Source: JBQTIU01 sp052387815
GTDB taxonomy: Bacteria; Pseudomonadota; Alphaproteobacteria; CACIAM-22H2
Assembly: GCA_052387815.1 (NCBI GenBank)
Contig: JBQTIU010000066.1
Span: 1-26,216 of the forward strand
DNA length: 26,216 nucleotides
Direction of reading: 5' to 3'
Position numbers and translations under genes: made by a program. The notes below the pieces were generated by a model that searched no databases, was not told where the DNA came from, and was given only the letters and a program-made list of their open reading frames with translations. Shown here piece by piece: positions 6,719-14,219 of this stretch. Each line of letters begins with the position of its first letter. Position 1 is the stretch's first letter.

Positions 6719-6856
6719 GAGGCATTCCGCGACGGCTGGTTCTATCCGGGCGATCTCGCGGCGATCGAGGAGGCCGGATTCATCTTCTTGAGGGGTCGCC
6801 GCAAGGACATGATCATTCGGGGCGGGGTCAACATTTACCCTACCGACATCGAGGCG
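6719..6856 (+). pseudogene. Acyl-CoA synthetase (AMP-binding) internal fragment
   Basis: About 46 codons match the hinge region of acyl-CoA synthetases of the ANL family. They give RDGWFYPGDLA (the YxGD motif) followed by FLRGRRKDMIIRGG and NIYPTDIE, which hold the conserved Arg and Lys-Asp of motif A8. Both the adenylation core before it and the C-terminal domain after it are missing. The fragment ends about 70 bp before the aldo/keto reductase start. It cannot be active. It suggests that a ligase gene once stood upstream of the aldo/keto reductase and enoyl-CoA hydratase genes and was deleted when the IS3 segment came in. Confidence 0.8.
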
Positions 6857-6929
6857 ACGCCGCCCGGCATGTCTCGTGCGGCTGCGGGTCCCCTCTTTCG
6901 AGAAAGTCCAGGGAAGGACTGCGGAACTC

Positions 6930-7943
6930 ATGGATCCTTTCAACAGGCGCCGAGTCGGGAATACGCAGCTGCCGGCCCTCGGCTTCGGCGGGTCGCAGAT
7001 CGGGAACCTGCACCGTGCGGTGCCGGAAGGCAAGGCGTTGGCCGCCATCGAAGCCGCCTACGAGGCCGGCATCCGGTACTTCGATACGGCGCCCCTCCAC
7101 GGCGGCGGCCTCGGCGAGCATCGCATCGGGCATGTGCTGCGCCGCTATCCGCGCGACGGCTTCGTACTGTCGACCAAGGTCGGACGCCTGTGCGAGCCGC
7201 TCGAGCGACGCGACGGCGATGGGCAGACGGTCGAGCGGCTGCCGTTCCGGCTCGTCTACGACTACACGCATGACGGCGTCCTGCGGTCGATCGAGCACAG
7301 CCTGCAACGCCTGGGCCTGGCTCGCATCGACATCGCCTTGATCCACGACGTCGATCCTGACAACCATGGCGAGGTCGAACAAGAACGGCAGTTCCGGATC
7401 GCGATCGGGGGTGCCTATCGGGCGCTCGACCGCCTGCGTCGCGAGGGAACGATCGCGGCCGTCGGGGTCGGCGTCAATGATTGGCGCGTGTGCCGGGACT
7501 TCGCCGAATCGTGCGACCTCGACTGCTTCCTTCTCGCCGGCCGCTATACGCTTCTGGAACAGGGGGCGCTTGACTCCTTGCTGCCGCTGTGCGCGCGGCG
7601 GGGGATCGGCGTGATCGTCGGCGCACCCTTCAACTCGGGCATCCTCGCGCGTGGGGCCGCTGCCGGGGCACCCTACAATTATCTCGCCGCACCGCCCGCG
7701 GTCGTCGACAGGGTCCGGCGCATCGAAGGCGTCTGCGTTCGCCATCGCGTCAGCCTCGCGGCGGCAGCGTTGCAGTTCCCCTTCGGCCATCCCGCCGTCG
7801 CCTCGGTGCTCCCCGGCATGCGCTCGCCCGCTCAGGTCGAGCGATGCCTGAAGTGGTTGGGCGAAAACGTTCCCGCGGAGCTGTGGCGCGAGCTCAAGCA
7901 CGAGGGGCTCATCGACCCCGCTTCTCCCACCCCGGCGGCCTGA
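6930..7943 (+). CDS. Aldo/keto reductase, D-threo-aldose (L-fucose) dehydrogenase-like
   Basis: This 337-residue TIM-barrel NAD(P)-dependent oxidoreductase fits the subfamily of D-threo-aldose 1-dehydrogenase/L-fucose dehydrogenase and pyridoxal dehydrogenase. Of the catalytic tetrad, Asp52 (RYFDTAP), Lys83 (VLSTKVGR) and His139 (IALIHDVD) are present. The expected Tyr in the phrase APLYG is His57 (APLHGGGLGEHRIG). ATG 6930 is chosen because family similarity begins at NTQLPALGFGG. AAGGA lies 12 nt upstream, somewhat far. The frame is open further back through the synthetase remnant, which is not part of the protein. An enoyl-CoA hydratase gene follows after 27 nt, likely co-transcribed. Confidence 0.85.
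   Translation: MDPFNRRRVGNTQLPALGFGGSQIGNLHRAVPEGKALAAIEAAYEAGIRYFDTAPLHGGGLGEHRIGHVLRRYPRDGFVLSTKVGRLCEPLERRDGDGQTVERLPFRLVYDYTHDGVLRSIEHSLQRLGLARIDIALIHDVDPDNHGEVEQERQFRIAIGGAYRALDRLRREGTIAAVGVGVNDWRVCRDFAESCDLDCFLLAGRYTLLEQGALDSLLPLCARRGIGVIVGAPFNSGILARGAAAGAPYNYLAAPPAVVDRVRRIEGVCVRHRVSLAAAALQFPFGHPAVASVLPGMRSPAQVERCLKWLGENVPAELWRELKHEGLIDPASPTPAA
6969..7069 (+). repeat. 101-bp direct repeat, copy 2 (inside the aldo/keto reductase gene)
   Basis: This is the partner of 4908-5008, in the same orientation with three mismatches. It is the parental copy, since it sits inside the intact gene. The 1.96-kb block between the copies carries the IS3 remnants, the aldolase gene and the synthetase fragment. 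Confidence 0.9.
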
Positions 7944-7970
7944 CGCTGCCGAGCTCAACGAGGACCCGTC

Positions 7971-8735
7971 ATGGACCTGATCGTCGTTTCTCGCCCGCGC
8001 CCCTTCGTCCTGCTGATCGCGCTTGCCCGGCCCAAGGCCCTCAACGCCTTGAGCAAGGCGCTCCTGGTCGAGGTCGCCGCCGCGCTCGACGAGGCCGCGC
8101 GCGACGACGGCATCAGGTGCGTGGTCTTGACCGGCGACGAGCGCGCCTTCTCCGTCGGGGCGGACATCAAGGAGATGCCCGAGGGCGACCTGCCGATGTG
8201 GGCCGAGGCCGACCGCCTCAAGAGCTGGAAGACGATCGAACGCTTCGGGAAGCCGCTCGTCGCGGCGGTCAACGGCTACGCGCTCGGCGGCGGTTTGGAA
8301 CTGACGATGCTGTGCGACATCGTGGTCACCGGCGAGAACGCCAAGTTCGGCACCCCGGAGATCAATATTGCCGCCTTCCCCGGCGACGGGGGCACCCAGC
8401 GCCTGCCGCGCGCCGTCGGCAAGACCCGGGCGATGCTGATGGCGCTCACCGGGCAACCGATCGACGCGCCTACGGCGGCGGCCTGGGGCCTCGCCGCCGA
8501 GGTCGTACCGACCGCGCGCACCCTCGAGCGCGCCCTCGAGATCGCCGCCGCTATCGCCGAGAAGTCGCCGATCGCAGCATCCATGATCAAGGCGGAAATC
8601 AACATGTCGTTCGAGAAGCCGCTCGACGAAAGCCTGAGCCTGGAGCGCAAGCTCCTGCTCTGGCAGACCGAGGATCACGACGAAGGCATCGCCGCCTTCA
8701 TCGAAAAGCGCAAGCCCCGCTACAAGGGAAAGTGA
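7971..8735 (+). CDS. Enoyl-CoA hydratase/isomerase family protein
   Basis: This 254-residue crotonase-fold enzyme adds water to 2-enoyl-CoA esters. Both catalytic glutamates of true hydratases are present: Glu110 in YALGGGLELTMLCD and Glu130 in FGTPEINIAAFPGDGGTQRL. The oxyanion-hole regions SVGADIKEM and ALGGG are intact, and the end RKPRYKGK is common in PaaF-like members. ATG 7971 lies 27 nt after the aldo/keto reductase stop with GAGGA upstream. It ends 6 nt before the convergent dctM stop. It could serve the beta-oxidation-like steps of the catabolic locus to the right, or act with the lost acyl-CoA synthetase. Confidence 0.92.
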   Translation: MDLIVVSRPRPFVLLIALARPKALNALSKALLVEVAAALDEAARDDGIRCVVLTGDERAFSVGADIKEMPEGDLPMWAEADRLKSWKTIERFGKPLVAAVNGYALGGGLELTMLCDIVVTGENAKFGTPEINIAAFPGDGGTQRLPRAVGKTRAMLMALTGQPIDAPTAAAWGLAAEVVPTARTLERALEIAAAIAEKSPIAASMIKAEINMSFEKPLDESLSLERKLLLWQTEDHDEGIAAFIEKRKPRYKGK

Positions 8736-8741
8736 AGGCAG

Positions 8742-10001
8742 CTAGACCAGCCCTGCAAGCCGCGGCAGGTAGAGGACGAGCTCGGGAACGAAGGTCGTGA
8801 GCAGCAGGATCGCGGTCATCCACAGCCATGGCCAGAACAGCTCCCGCGCGACCGTGATCACCCGGCGCTCGAAGATGGTCGAGGCGACGAACAGCGTGAT
8901 GCCGTAGGGCGGGGTGATCAGGCCGATGGCGAAATTCATGACCATCACGACGCCGAAATGGATCGGGTCGATTCCGAAGCTGAGCGCGATCGGCAGCAGC
9001 ACCGGGGAGAGCACGAGGATCGCCGCGATGCTCTCCATGAAGCAGCCGACGATCATCAGCAGGATATTGACCAAGAGGAGGTAGACCCAAGGCTCCTGGG
9101 AGATGCTCTTGAGCCAACCGCCCAACAGCGCGGGCACGTTGAGGCTGGCGATCAGCCAGCCGAAGATGTTGGCCGTGCCGACGATCGCCATGACCGCCGC
9201 CGACAGCGTCACCGCGCGCAGGATGAGGGCCGGCAGCTCGGTGACCTTGAGATCGCGGTAGACGAAGATGCCGACGAGGAGGCCGTAAGCCACCGCCACG
9301 CCCGCCGCCTCGGTCGGGGTGAAGACGCCGCCGATGATCCCGCCGATGATGATGACCGCCATGCCGACGGCGGGGATGGCGGCCCAGGTGGCACGGGCGA
9401 GTCGCGCGAGCGTGAACGATTCGACCTCGCGATATTGCGGGCCGCCGCGCCTGGCATGAAGATAGGCGCAAATGAGGAGGCCCGATGAGGTCAGGAGTCC
9501 GGGAATGACGCCGCCGAGGAACAAGGCGCCGACCGACAGGTTTCCGATCATCGCCACCACCACCATCATGAGGCTAGGCGGGATGACCTGGGCGAGGGAT
9601 CCCGCCGCGGCGATGATGCCGGCGGCGAACGGGACGTTGTACTTCCGGCGCTCGATCTCGGGCCGCATGATCGCCGCGACGGCGGCCGTGTCGGCGGACC
9701 CGGAGCCGGAGATCGCGGCAAGGCCGGTGGCGGCGACGATCGACACCATAAGAAGACTGCCCGTGATCCAACCGACGATGGCGGTTGCGAGGGCGACGAT
9801 CCGGCGCGAAATCCCGCCCGCGTCCATGATGACGCCGGCGAAGATGAAGAACGGGATCGCCATGATCGTGAAGGAGTCGAGGCCGGCATAAAGGCGCTCG
9901 GCGACGATGGTGACCGGAACGCTCGAGGTCACCATGAGCGTGAGCGTCGCGGCGATGCCGAGCACGAAGACGATCGGCATGCCGAGGATGAGGAAGGCCA
10001 A
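8742..10001 (-). CDS. dctM: TRAP transporter large permease subunit DctM
   Basis: This integral membrane protein of about 420-428 residues has the many hydrophobic segments of the DctM/IT superfamily. Family phrases include FIFAGVIMDAGGISRRI, GSGSADTAAVAAIM and LITPPYGITLFVAS. It moves a carboxylate inward with sodium ions together with DctQ and the periplasmic DctP. The start is problematic. The TTG at 10001 has no ribosome binding site. A good GGGAGG (10033-10038) points 7 nt on to ATA at 10025, and the frame from there (VIAFSAFLAFLILGMP) fits the family N-terminus. The dctQ stop TAA lies in the same frame just before. Last gene of the leftward operon. Confidence 0.92.
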   Translation of the reverse strand: MAFLILGMPIVFVLGIAATLTLMVTSSVPVTIVAERLYAGLDSFTIMAIPFFIFAGVIMDAGGISRRIVALATAIVGWITGSLLMVSIVAATGLAAISGSGSADTAAVAAIMRPEIERRKYNVPFAAGIIAAAGSLAQVIPPSLMMVVVAMIGNLSVGALFLGGVIPGLLTSSGLLICAYLHARRGGPQYREVESFTLARLARATWAAIPAVGMAVIIIGGIIGGVFTPTEAAGVAVAYGLLVGIFVYRDLKVTELPALILRAVTLSAAVMAIVGTANIFGWLIASLNVPALLGGWLKSISQEPWVYLLLVNILLMIVGCFMESIAAILVLSPVLLPIALSFGIDPIHFGVVMVMNFAIGLITPPYGITLFVASTIFERRVITVARELFWPWLWMTAILLLTTFVPELVLYLPRLAGLV

Positions 10002-10022
10002 GAACGCGGAAAAGGCGATGAC

Positions 10023-10038
10023 TATGACTTAGCCTCCC
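10023..10038 (-). promoter_or_regulatory. Ribosome binding site and possible ATA start of dctM
   Basis: On the minus strand GGGAGG (10038-10033) is followed after 7 nt (which include the dctQ stop TAA) by ATA, then GTC ATC GCC TTT in the dctM frame. An ATG would be expected where ATA stands. It is either a rare start codon, a G-to-A type change or a base-call error. Confidence 0.5.
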
Positions 10039-10550
10039 GCCTCGGCGACCGACCGCTCGGCGCCAAACGGGTCGTTCCAGCGGCGCGCTAGCGCCAGCAG
10101 GACCTCGAGTCCGAAATAGCCGGCGCCGACCGGGATGCCGACATAGGAGATCCACATCGGGATCTGGAGGGCCGGGGAGGTCTCGATGAACCCGACCTCG
10201 ATGAGCGGCAAGCTTCCGTAGATGACGACGCCGAGGAACCACAGGCTCGCCAGCGCGATCACGACGCTCAGCGCGCGCGCGAGACGGACCGGCAACAAGA
10301 CCGCCACGACGTCGATCGCCACGTGCATGCCCCGGCGCATGGTGATGCCGGCGCCGACCAGCACCATCCAGACCTGCGCCAGGGTCGCGGTCTCGATGGC
10401 GCCGGCGATCGAGAAGTTGAAGACGTAGCGGCCCAGCACTTGCACGACGACCGAGATCGTCATGTAGGAGAAGCAGAGGATGACGAAGACGTTCGCGATG
10501 CCCCGGATCGCCTCGACGATCCGGCCAAAAATCCCAGCGAGTGCGGTCAC
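10029..10550 (-). CDS. dctQ: TRAP transporter small permease subunit DctQ
   Basis: This 173-residue protein has about four predicted membrane helices: IANVFVILCFSYMTISVVVQVLG, a central GRY-VFNFS loop, VWMVLVGAGITMRRG, ALSVVIALASLWFLGVVIYG, and a last helix before ALARRW. The phrase RRGMHVAIDVV is diagnostic for DctQ. It associates with DctM in the inner membrane as the small subunit of the TRAP transporter. The start is GTG 10550 with a GGGGG run just before. It sits 94 nt after dctP, and its stop TAA (10029-10031) lies only 3 nt before the likely dctM start. Confidence 0.92.
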   Translation of the reverse strand: MTALAGIFGRIVEAIRGIANVFVILCFSYMTISVVVQVLGRYVFNFSIAGAIETATLAQVWMVLVGAGITMRRGMHVAIDVVAVLLPVRLARALSVVIALASLWFLGVVIYGSLPLIEVGFIETSPALQIPMWISYVGIPVGAGYFGLEVLLALARRWNDPFGAERSVAEAGG

Positions 10551-10644
10551 TTGCCCCCCGGAAGCTGCCCCTGTCGCGCGCCGCTAAGGAAGGAACCGGC
10601 GGGACGGTTTCCCGCCCCGCCGGCCGGTAACTCGAGCTCGTGCC

Positions 10645-11628
10645 TTACGGCGTATCCTGGATCATCTTCAAGAGGCGCTTGTCGAGCTCGGTGGTGAGGA
10701 ACTTCTCGAAGACCTGCTTGGCGGCCTCGCGGAAGGGCTTGGGATCGGGGGTCGTGATCTTGATGCCCTTCTGCTTCAGCATTTCAAGACGCTCGACGTC
10801 GAGCGCCGCGTAATGGTCCTGCTCCCAAACCGCCGCCTTGTGGCCGGCCTTGACCAGCACCTCTTGCACGTCCTTCGGTAGCTTGGCGTAGTTCTTCTCC
10901 GACATGATGATTGGCGCGGTGAGGATGGTCCAGCCCAGCATCGCCCAGTGCGGGGAGACCTCGTAGAACTTCTTCTCCCAGTAGTTGGTGTTCGCCGCCT
11001 CGGCGCCGTCGACCACGCCGGTCTGCAGCGACCCGTAAAGCTCGGCGTAGGAGACCGGCGTCGCGTTGGCGCCGAACGCCTTGAACGCCTCGAGGTGCAC
11101 CGGATTCTGCATGACCCGGATCTTCTTGCCCTTGAGGTCGGCCATGCTGTTGATGGGGTCTTTCGTCATGATGTGCCGCGTGCCCACGGCGAAGACGCCC
11201 AGCAGCTTGATGCCCTTGTTGGCGACGATCTTGTCGATCTCCTGGAGCATCGGCCCGCGCAGGACGCGGTACATGTGCGGCTCGTCCTTGAACAGGAACG
11301 GCATGTCGAAGATCTTGAGCTCGGGCACGAAGTTGGTGAGCGGCGCATTCGATGGCGAGGTGATGTCGAGAGTGCCCGTCAGCACCTGCTTGATCATCTC
11401 GACTTCGCCACCCAACTGCATGTTGGGGAAGACCTGAACGGTGGCCTTGCCGCCGGTCGCCGCCTCCAGCTCTCTCTTGATGATCTCGAGGCCCTGGTGC
11501 ATCGGCTCTTCGGCGTTCTGCGAATGCCCGGCCTTGAGCACGATCTGTTGCGCTGACAAGGGCGCGGTGGCGAACGCGCCGACCAGTGCGGCCGCCCCGA
11601 ATAGATAGGCGAGCGATGATGTCCTCAT
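10645..11628 (-). CDS. dctP: TRAP transporter periplasmic solute receptor DctP
   Basis: This 327-residue protein has a signal peptide (MRTSSLAYLFGAAALVGAF, cleavage about SAQ-Q26/27). A DctP-family binding domain follows: LKAGHSQNAEEPMHQGLE, PNMQLGGEVEMIKQ, DMPFLFKDE, LKGKKIRVMQNP (its Arg usually grips the ligand carboxylate) and YGSLQTGVVDGAEAANTNYW. It captures an organic acid in the periplasm and hands it to DctQM. ATG 11628 has AAGGAG 9 nt upstream. The frame is open far upstream on this strand, but that part is a shadow of the aldolase gene. The ligand is unknown. Operon neighbours suggest a substrate of the lyases and amidohydrolase. Confidence 0.95.
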   Translation of the reverse strand: MRTSSLAYLFGAAALVGAFATAPLSAQQIVLKAGHSQNAEEPMHQGLEIIKRELEAATGGKATVQVFPNMQLGGEVEMIKQVLTGTLDITSPSNAPLTNFVPELKIFDMPFLFKDEPHMYRVLRGPMLQEIDKIVANKGIKLLGVFAVGTRHIMTKDPINSMADLKGKKIRVMQNPVHLEAFKAFGANATPVSYAELYGSLQTGVVDGAEAANTNYWEKKFYEVSPHWAMLGWTILTAPIIMSEKNYAKLPKDVQEVLVKAGHKAAVWEQDHYAALDVERLEMLKQKGIKITTPDPKPFREAAKQVFEKFLTTELDKRLLKMIQDTP

Positions 11629-11687
11629 GTGAAGTTTCTCCTTAGGGTTATGGGCTAGCGATCGAGTCATTCTGCCGCGTCCGGTTC

Positions 11688-12584
11688 CTAGGCCGCCCTT
11701 GCGAGGGGCACGCCCAAATCCGCGAGCGCTCGCTTGAGGGCCGCGAACTTGGCTTGGGGCAGCGGCAGGCGCGGCATCCGGGGGCCGCCCACCGGCATGC
11801 CGATCAGGGCAAGCGCCGCCTTGGTAGCCGCGACATAGAGATCGCCGCTGATCGCGTCCAAGAGCGGCAGCAGCCGGCCGTACAGCTTCCTTCCGGCAGC
11901 GACCTCCCCCTTGGCCACGGTCAGGTTGTAGAGCTCGGCCGACAGGGCGGGAACGATGTTCCCGCACACCGACACCCACCCCTTGGCTCCGAGGCGCATG
12001 GAATCGAAGGCATGATAGCCGGCGAACACCGTCATGCGGTCCCCGCACAGGCGCTCGATCTCGGACACGCGGTAAATGTCGCCGCTCGACTCCTTGATGT
12101 AGCGGATGTTGTCGACCTGCGAGAGCCGCTGGACGAAGGCCGGCGTCAAGTCGACATTGGCGGTGTTCGGATTGTTGTAAATCATCACCGGGACCGAGAT
12201 CGCCTCGGCGATGCGGCGGTAGTGCTCGAACAGCTCGTCCTCGCTCGGCGTGCTGTAGAAGGGCGGAACGACCATGACCCCGTCGGCGCCCAAGCGCTCG
12301 GCTTCCATGCTGTAACGCACGGCGTTGTCCGTCCACTCGGCGGCGGTGCCGATCAGCACGGGCACGCGCTTCTTCGCCTGCTTCACCACGCCCTCGACGA
12401 CCTGGGTCCGCTCGTCGTCGCTCACCGACAGGAATTCCCCCGTGCTGCCGAGCGGGATCAAGCCCGGAACGCCTTCACCGATCTGCCAGTCGACGAACCG
12501 GCGCAAGGCCTTGGTGTCGATCCCCGCGCCGTCCTGCGTGAACGGCGTGATCATCACCGTGAAGCTGCCGCGAAACCCCGCCAT
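11688..12584 (-). CDS. DHDPS/NAL-family lyase 1 of the divergent locus
   Basis: This 298-residue pyruvate-type class I aldolase has Schiff-base Lys164 (IRYIKESSGD), Tyr136 (VMIYNNP) and the GSTGEFLSVS loop (46-55). Those features make it close to DapA but not proof of lysine synthesis. Its setting between an amidohydrolase gene and dctP points to catabolism, for example as a hydratase-aldolase or oxo-acid lyase. ATG 12584 follows GAGGGGGC. The open frame continues upstream to 12725 but lacks family features there. A promoter at 12641-12669 lies in the 112-nt gap upstream, so this gene and the TRAP genes could be expressed separately from the two genes before them. Confidence 0.9.
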   Translation of the reverse strand: MAGFRGSFTVMITPFTQDGAGIDTKALRRFVDWQIGEGVPGLIPLGSTGEFLSVSDDERTQVVEGVVKQAKKRVPVLIGTAAEWTDNAVRYSMEAERLGADGVMVVPPFYSTPSEDELFEHYRRIAEAISVPVMIYNNPNTANVDLTPAFVQRLSQVDNIRYIKESSGDIYRVSEIERLCGDRMTVFAGYHAFDSMRLGAKGWVSVCGNIVPALSAELYNLTVAKGEVAAGRKLYGRLLPLLDAISGDLYVAATKAALALIGMPVGGPRMPRLPLPQAKFAALKRALADLGVPLARAA

Positions 12585-12640
12585 CGCCCCCTCGCGCTGT
12601 CGGGCAGCTGTGCCGCCCGGGAGAAATATTTTCACCGCCG

Positions 12641-12669
12641 ATGCTACACATTCGCCGGCCGTGTGCCAA
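12641..12669 (-). promoter_or_regulatory. Sigma-70-like internal promoter before lyase 1 and the TRAP genes
   Basis: On the minus strand TTGGCA (12669-12664), 17 nt and TAGCAT (12646-12641) agree with the consensus at 5 of 6 and 4 of 6 positions. The predicted start is near 12634, giving a leader of about 50 nt before ATG 12584. Confidence 0.5.
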
Positions 12670-12696
12670 GCAGGATTTTGAGGGGCCGTCCGTTCA

Positions 12697-14211
12697 TCAG
12701 AGCTCGGCCCGCTCGCCTCCGACATAGCGGTGGACGTGATAGGGCTGTTGGGCGAGCGCGGTGCAGAACTCGCCGACGATCGGCTCGAGCCGGCGCACGA
12801 GCCGCTCGGCCTCGGCGCGCTCCGGGCGCAAGCGGTCGTTGAGGGCCTCGACGTCGCGCCGCAGTCGTTCGTAATCGACCCTCAAGGGCACGCCGTTGCG
12901 GACGACGAATTCGCCGCCGATCATGACATCCCGGACGCCCGCGCCGGTTTCCTGGAAGACCACCTGGCGGGCCGCGTCGTTGAGCGGCAAGTACTGGATT
13001 TTCTTGAGATCCAGGAACACGATGTCGGCCTTGAACCCGATCGCGAGGCGCCCGATCAGGTCATCCATGCCGAGCGCCCGCGCGCTGCCCCTCGTCGCCA
13101 TGGCCAGCACCTGTTCGGCGCCGAGCCAGCGCGCCGGGTCGGGCGAGCAGAGGCGGCTCAAATAACAGGCCAGCCGCATGGCCTCGAACATGTTGAGGCC
13201 GTCCGAGCAGGTGCTGGCGTCAGTGCCGATGCCGACGTTAAGCCACGCATCGAGCATGGCGCGCACCGGGGCGACGCCGGCACCGAGGCGCAGGTTGCTG
13301 GTCGGGTTGTGGGCGACGCTGGCGCCGCGATCGGCAAGACGCCGGATGTCGTCGTCGTCCACCCACACGGCATGGGCGGCGGTGAAGTCGGGCCCGAAGA
13401 CGCCGAGCTCGTCGAGATGGGCGGCGAGCGTCATGCCGTATTTCGCCTTGCCAACGACCGCCTGGGCCTTCGATTCGCCGAGATGGCTGTGGATGCCGAC
13501 CCCGAACTCGTCGGCGAGCCGGCGGCAGGCGCGGAAAAACGAGTCCTCGCAGTGATGGGGGATGGTCGGGGCGAGGGCGAGGCGCACCCGGTCGCGGGGC
13601 ATGGGCCAGTCCTTGAGCGCCTTCCGGCATGCGGCGAGGCTGGCCTCGGCCGGCGCCGCCGCGACGCGGTCGAGCGCCGCCTGCAAGGGCTGCGGCAGGG
13701 CGCCGAACAGGCCCGGGATGGCGCGCCAGAAGCTGCGATCGGCCATCAAGGGCGCCACCACCGCGCGCACGCCGACCTCGGCATAGCCGCGGCCGACGGC
13801 GGCCAGCCCCTCGGGGGTCGGCGCCGGAAACTCCGCGAACAGGTCGTAGCAGGCGGTCGAGCCGTGCAAGACCATCTCGACCGCCGCCAGTTTGGCGGCG
13901 AGGCATTTGTCCTCGAGCCGGAACCGCTCGCGGGTGAGAGGGGTGGCGTTGAGCAGCAGTTCGAGCGTCCACCGGTCCGAGAACCCCTTCGCCAGGCTGA
14001 CCTCGCCGTGGGTATGGGCGTTGACGAGGCCAGGGATGAGAAGGGTGCCCGCGGCATCGACGGCATCGGCGTCGGCCGGCGCTGCGAGGCCCGGCGGCCC
14101 GATATCGCTTATGGAATCGCCGGCGATCAGGATGTCCGCGAACTCGCCGCGGCGACCCTCGCCATCGACGAGGCGCCCGCCGCGCACCACCGTGAAAGGC
14201 CGCCGCGCCAT
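12697..14211 (-). CDS. Amidohydrolase (TrzN/AtzB and S-adenosylhomocysteine-deaminase-like subtype III)
   Basis: This 504-residue TIM-barrel metallohydrolase has metal ligands His66 and His68 (NAHTHGEVSLAKG), His243 (GIHSHLGES), His280 (TAAHAVW) and Asp331 (GIGTDASTCSDG). Glu246 lies in the same loop as His243. This layout is that of deaminases and dechlorinases acting on heterocycles or purine-like rings (one metal, with the catalytic Glu after HxH). The composite beta domain is split between residues 5-60 and 400-460. ATG 14211 is 8 nt after the stop of the preceding lyase gene, so the two are tightly co-transcribed. The substrate is uncertain. Hydrolytic removal of an amino or similar group from a ring fits the catabolic context. 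Confidence 0.88.
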   Translation of the reverse strand: MARRPFTVVRGGRLVDGEGRRGEFADILIAGDSISDIGPPGLAAPADADAVDAAGTLLIPGLVNAHTHGEVSLAKGFSDRWTLELLLNATPLTRERFRLEDKCLAAKLAAVEMVLHGSTACYDLFAEFPAPTPEGLAAVGRGYAEVGVRAVVAPLMADRSFWRAIPGLFGALPQPLQAALDRVAAAPAEASLAACRKALKDWPMPRDRVRLALAPTIPHHCEDSFFRACRRLADEFGVGIHSHLGESKAQAVVGKAKYGMTLAAHLDELGVFGPDFTAAHAVWVDDDDIRRLADRGASVAHNPTSNLRLGAGVAPVRAMLDAWLNVGIGTDASTCSDGLNMFEAMRLACYLSRLCSPDPARWLGAEQVLAMATRGSARALGMDDLIGRLAIGFKADIVFLDLKKIQYLPLNDAARQVVFQETGAGVRDVMIGGEFVVRNGVPLRVDYERLRRDVEALNDRLRPERAEAERLVRRLEPIVGEFCTALAQQPYHVHRYVGGERAEL

Positions 14212-14219
14212 GGGATGCG

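Noticed and set aside
6534..6725. A 63-residue minus-strand protein between the IS end and the synthetase stub
   Set aside because: No ribosome binding site and no recognisable family. It is mentioned as unassigned DNA only.
1..7000. The fragment mosaic as a pure assembly error
   Set aside because: It cannot be excluded at single junctions. However, the attachment scar, IS remnants and graded decay fit a real island graveyard, and the intact genes to the right show the base quality is good.
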